DNA of 64,000 nucleotides. Origin: Planctomycetaceae bacterium (GTDB lineage: Bacteria; Planctomycetota; Planctomycetia; Planctomycetales; Planctomycetaceae). The position numbers and the translations under genes were made by a program. This document shows positions 60,536 to 64,000 of the stretch, piece after piece (position 1 is the stretch's first letter; every line of letters starts with the position of its first letter). Location: NCBI GenBank assembly GCA_041398785.1, contig JAWKUA010000018.1, forward strand, positions 108,511 through 172,510, in the 5' to 3' direction. The notes beneath the pieces are model-generated. The model had not been told where the DNA came from, searched no databases, and saw only the letters and a program-made list of their open reading frames with translations.

Positions 60536-63500
60536 CTAGTCCACAAACAGAAACTCGTTGGAACAGAACAACACCTGAGCCAACTGTTCGGCCGGACTCA
60601 GCCGCTGCGTGGTGTTGGTCGGAAAGTCGGCTTCAGAATCCCAGGCGGTGCCAGCGCCGGATTCGGATTCGGCGCCCGATGCAGCGGCGTCATCGCGAAT
60701 CACCGTGTGCCAGAGGTATTGATCGTTGTTCAGCACAGCGTCGATGTCCACCACGAAATCAAGCGTATCGCCTTTCCTGACGTCCAGCTTTGCGGCACTC
60801 AGTTCGGCCGACGACTGATGAACCTTTGCCTGCGCGAGCAGGCCGGCTGTGGAACTGACGACGAACGCCCGGACGCCATCACCGGCCGCGGGTTCGTGAA
60901 CGATTTTCGATTCGACGGAAACAGTCATGTCTCGCGGTGCCGTCCAGCGACGGATGGAAGCCGTGCCGCGATCATTTCCCGGATGGCCTCCCGCAGCCGA
61001 CAACTGGACCCAGCCAAGATCGGGATCCGGCCATGCGGGGCCGCCCTGCCAGCTTTCGCCGGTGAAGTGCGGAAGCGGCTGAAAACCGCTGACGCTGTTG
61101 CCGGCTTCGTCGAAGCTGCCGTAGCCGTAGGACCAATCGGCCACCGTCGCTCGCGGAGCCTGAGAATCAGATTCCGGACCAGAGATCATGGCGACGGCGT
61201 CACGCAGTTCGTCGGTCGTCGGCCGGCGCTGCAGGACTCGCTGAAACATGGCGGTCACGATGTCCGGCGCGGTTTCGCCGTCCGAGCACGATTCCGCCAG
61301 GCTGCGGGAGCGCTGCAGCACCAGCGGATCGTTCATGAAAAATAGTGCCTGCTGCGGAACGGTCGTCTCGGCTCGCTGAGGAACGTGCAGGTCCGGATTC
61401 GCGAAGTCGAAGACTCTCAAAATGGACGGCAGAAACTGTCGATCCACGAGTCCGTACAGTGTTCGGCGAAGATTGCCCGCGTTGTTGAACAGCTCCTGCG
61501 GCTTTCCTCCCTGAGTCAGTTCCAGCTCGCTGCTCGCCAGCAGCATCGAATCGCGGAATTCTTCAAACGTCAGCCGGCGGGAGTTCATTCGCCACAGCAG
61601 GCGGTTGTCCGGATCCGATTCAAGCGACTTCGCAAGCTGTTCGGCATTCGGAGGTCCGACCGATGACTGCCGGAACGCTGCCGACGTGACGATCAACCGA
61701 TGCAGAGACTTCAGACTCCAGCCTTCCGAAATGAACCGATCGGTCAACCAGTCCAGCAGTTCGGGGTGCGACGGAGTTTCGGACCGCAGACCGAAGTCGC
61801 TGGGAGTCCGAACCAGCCCCTGACCGAAGTGATGCGCCCAGATTCGATTGACAATGACGCGCGCCGTAAGCGGATTCGACGGAGAAATGATCTTCTGCGC
61901 CAGTTCGAAACGTCCGCTGCCGGAACGAAATGGCTGACGCTGTTCCGGCGACAGCACCGTCAGAAATCGGCGGGGCACGTCGTCGCCCTTGTTGACGGGA
62001 TTGCCACGCAGAAAGATTCTGGGTTCGGCGGGGATCGGTCGATCCGTCAGAATCAACGCGTATTCCGGCGGAGTTGCTGACTGGATCAGCCAGCGATCCA
62101 GTTCGCCCTGAAGTTGCCACAGCGCCGTGCAGGCCGCCGTCGTGAACAGGTTTTCGGTGTGAACAATCGGTTCATCCGGAACTTCACAGGGAGCGGCCTG
62201 GCCGTAGAGCACGCGCCGCAGTTGCTCCGCGGCCGCATCCGGCAGAGTTGCGGGAGCCACCCGGCCGGCGTCAGTTTCGGCGGCGACATAATCCGCCCAC
62301 CGTGCGTCGACATCGCCAAGCAGCGCCGCATAACGATCAATCACCTCAGAAAACTGCGCGGTCGGAGTTTCGAAGGCCGCAGCGACCATCGGGTTCAATT
62401 CCGACGGATCCAGGCGGGCGAGCTCCCGGACAACGTCCGCCGCCTGAGACTCGAACTGGTCGTCCGGCAAATCGCGGAACCGGTGCCACGGAACCCAGAC
62501 CGGATCAGAACTTCGCCGGGCGTCTCGAAGGTAGTCTTCCCAGCGTCGGACGAACGCCGGCAGCAGGTCGGATTCCTGAAAGATCTGATCGAAACCGCTG
62601 GGCGGGTACTTGTGCAGTTCCGTTTGAGCGTGCAGGTAGTCTCGCACACGGCTGCGAGCACGGGCCGACGACTCACTTCGGCTGGCCGCCATTTTTTCAG
62701 CCAGTGCCTTTTGACGCTTGACGAGTTCGGCTTCGTATTCGTCGCCGTGATCCGCCGAATCCAGCCGCACGTACCGTTCCGCGGAACTGTCGAACACTCC
62801 GTAAAGCGAATAGTAGTCCGCCATCGGAATCGGATCGTACTTGTGGTCATGGCACCGCGCGCAACTGACAGTCAGCCCCAGTGTTCCGCGCGAAACGACG
62901 TCGATGCGGTCGTCGATGATGTCTCGATCGACACCCAGAAACCGCCTTCCCACCGTAAGAAAGCCCATCGCCGCCAGGTCACTTTGTCGTCTGTCTTTCG
63001 TCTGGTCAGCAGCGATCTGCAGCAGCAGGAACCGGTCGTACGGCATGTCTTCGTTCAGCGCATTCACGACCCAGTCGCGGTATTTCCATGCGTGGACCCA
63101 GAAGCGTTCTTCGCGGGCATAGACGTATCCCTTGGTGTCGGAATACCGGGCCACATCGAGCCAGTGACGAGCCCAGTGTTCTCCGTATTGCGGCGAAGCA
63201 AGCAACTGCTCGACAAAATCCTCGTACGACCTCGACGGCGTCGCACCCGCGAAGTCGGCGACGTCCTGCGGTGACGGAGGCAGCCCGGTCATTGAATACG
63301 ACAGGCGGCGAATCAGCGTGCGCCGATCAGCTTCGTCGGAAGGTGTGAGTCCTGAATCTGCAAGCTTGCGCAGAACAAACGCATCGATCGGATTTCGGAC
63401 GGTGGCCGATTCGTCGACCGGCGGAACTTCGGGGACGACGACCGGCTGAAAGGCCCAGTGTTCGGCGGCGGCGGATTCGGACGGCGGTCGCAGCGTCGGC

Positions 63501-63979
63501 ACCGTTGCCGGCCACGGCAGACCCATCGCCACCCATTTCTTCAGAGACTCGATCTGCCGCGCGGACAGCGATTCGTCGGGCGGCATCGCCAGGTCACCGG
63601 ACCGCGTCACAGCGGAGATCAGCAGACTCTGAACGCCGGCATCCGCGATGGCAGCGGGACCGGAATCGCCGCCTCGCAGAATGGCGTCTCTGGAATCCAG
63701 CCTCAGCGATCCGTTCTGTTCGCCGGCGCCGTGGCACGCGATGCAGTGAGTGACCAGGATCGGTCGGATTTCCGACTCGAAAAAATGTTCGCCGTCGTCA
63801 GCAGCCGGAGATGGCCAGCAGAACAGCGTGCAGGCAGCCAGAACAGAGACAAATTGCAGCAGCGTCGCGCTGTGGCAGGCGCGGCCTGAGGAATGCCAAT
63901 TGATGCCGGATTTTCCCACCTGGCGTGACCTTCGTGACAGAACCCCTGCGAAATACCGGGACGCCGTTTCTGACGTCAT
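60536..63979 (-). CDS. PSCyt1/DUF1549/DUF1553 cytochrome protein (PSD1 type)
   Basis: 1147 residues from the ATG at 63979. A long leader holds a hydrophobic segment (LLQFVSVLAACTLFCWPS). The cytochrome c domain (PSCyt1) has the haem site THCIACHGAGEQNGSLRLDS near residue 95. DUF1549 (PSCyt2) follows from about 185 with VRNPIDAFVLRKL and DVARYSDTKGYVYAREERFW. The C-terminal DUF1553 (PSD1) has NPLTARVIVNRIWAHHFGQG, TPSDFGLRSETPSHPELLDW and VPQQALFFMNDPL. A beta-sandwich-like insert of about 150 residues splits the last strand (FCSNEFLFVD). It is likely periplasmic and redox active. Confidence 0.93.
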   Translation of the reverse strand: MTSETASRYFAGVLSRRSRQVGKSGINWHSSGRACHSATLLQFVSVLAACTLFCWPSPAADDGEHFFESEIRPILVTHCIACHGAGEQNGSLRLDSRDAILRGGDSGPAAIADAGVQSLLISAVTRSGDLAMPPDESLSARQIESLKKWVAMGLPWPATVPTLRPPSESAAAEHWAFQPVVVPEVPPVDESATVRNPIDAFVLRKLADSGLTPSDEADRRTLIRRLSYSMTGLPPSPQDVADFAGATPSRSYEDFVEQLLASPQYGEHWARHWLDVARYSDTKGYVYAREERFWVHAWKYRDWVVNALNEDMPYDRFLLLQIAADQTKDRRQSDLAAMGFLTVGRRFLGVDRDIIDDRIDVVSRGTLGLTVSCARCHDHKYDPIPMADYYSLYGVFDSSAERYVRLDSADHGDEYEAELVKRQKALAEKMAASRSESSARARSRVRDYLHAQTELHKYPPSGFDQIFQESDLLPAFVRRWEDYLRDARRSSDPVWVPWHRFRDLPDDQFESQAADVVRELARLDPSELNPMVAAAFETPTAQFSEVIDRYAALLGDVDARWADYVAAETDAGRVAPATLPDAAAEQLRRVLYGQAAPCEVPDEPIVHTENLFTTAACTALWQLQGELDRWLIQSATPPEYALILTDRPIPAEPRIFLRGNPVNKGDDVPRRFLTVLSPEQRQPFRSGSGRFELAQKIISPSNPLTARVIVNRIWAHHFGQGLVRTPSDFGLRSETPSHPELLDWLTDRFISEGWSLKSLHRLIVTSAAFRQSSVGPPNAEQLAKSLESDPDNRLLWRMNSRRLTFEEFRDSMLLASSELELTQGGKPQELFNNAGNLRRTLYGLVDRQFLPSILRVFDFANPDLHVPQRAETTVPQQALFFMNDPLVLQRSRSLAESCSDGETAPDIVTAMFQRVLQRRPTTDELRDAVAMISGPESDSQAPRATVADWSYGYGSFDEAGNSVSGFQPLPHFTGESWQGGPAWPDPDLGWVQLSAAGGHPGNDRGTASIRRWTAPRDMTVSVESKIVHEPAAGDGVRAFVVSSTAGLLAQAKVHQSSAELSAAKLDVRKGDTLDFVVDIDAVLNNDQYLWHTVIRDDAAASGAESESGAGTAWDSEADFPTNTTQRLSPAEQLAQVLFCSNEFLFVD

Positions 63980-64000
63980 TTCTACCCGGTTTGCACCGCG

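Noticed and set aside
1..64000. tRNA, rRNA or CRISPR loci
   Set aside because: Scanned by eye for TpsiC-like motifs, conserved rRNA blocks and regularly spaced repeats; none was convincing. A covariance-model search was not possible here.

Overview
The window comes from a GC-rich planctomycete, most likely class Planctomycetia. The lineage markers are a DUF1501 protein paired with a PSCyt1/DUF1549/DUF1553 cytochrome protein, a TIGR03000 Gly/Ser-rich secreted protein, an HTTM-domain protein, several Ser/Thr kinases including one with LRR and beta-propeller tails, and genes mostly singly transcribed or in short pairs with long spacers. No rRNA, tRNA, CRISPR array, transposase or integrase was recognised.

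Layout. 0-3.7 kb: an HTTM membrane protein (cut by the left edge) with its small partner, a GSFGSAG-repeat TIGR03000 protein, a DUF2809 membrane protein and a formylglycine-generating-enzyme-like lipid or signal-peptide protein. 3.8-7.8 kb: a four-S1-domain RNA-binding protein followed by a membrane-tethered pseudokinase and methionine aminopeptidase. 7.9-11.5 kb (minus): a Na+/Ca2+-type exchanger overlapping an SLC13-like transporter, and a TPR-like protein. 12.7-22.4 kb: HD-GYP protein, GH10-like protein with a damaged active site, purC, a Ser/Thr kinase, an Sm-like small protein, hisC, a secreted alpha/beta hydrolase and a CDGSH protein. 22.6-24.7 kb: a 708-residue Ala/Gly-zipper protein with a prepilin-like N-terminus and a Cys-rich tail. 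25.1-26.5 kb: a Panacea-type toxin-antitoxin pair between two perfect 71-bp direct repeats. 26.6-30.6 kb: secreted metallo-beta-lactamase-fold protein, a conserved hypothetical, sixA-like phosphatase, dprA and a small protein. 31-39 kb: an Hsp70-like chaperone, an FHA kinase and a 1164-residue multidomain kinase. 39.7-43.1 kb: rpsB-tsf-pyrH, with an unusual cluster of perfect stem-loops between tsf and pyrH. 43.3-49.9 kb (minus): a 1772-residue kinase-lobe/DUF4011/SF1-helicase/Vsr-like protein preceded by a frameshifted M48 peptidase, an architecture reminiscent of single-protein anti-phage systems. 50-53.2 kb: a conserved planctomycete protein, a frameshifted SMP-30-like gene and a frameshifted rnc. 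53.9-58.7 kb: M48 lipoprotein peptidase, prs, surE, TVP38/TMEM64 membrane protein and an NTF2-like protein. 58.7-64 kb (minus): response regulator, DUF1501 protein and the PSD1-type cytochrome protein.

How it fits together. Core functions (ribosomal proteins, purine, pyrimidine and histidine synthesis, PRPP, RNase III) are mixed with planctomycete signalling and with two candidate defence or conflict modules: the Panacea pair and the DUF4011 helicase. Three families of short intergenic repeats link otherwise unrelated spacers. Five single-base frameshifts fall in a 3.2-kb stretch (49.4-52.6 kb), which points either to local assembly error or to decay.
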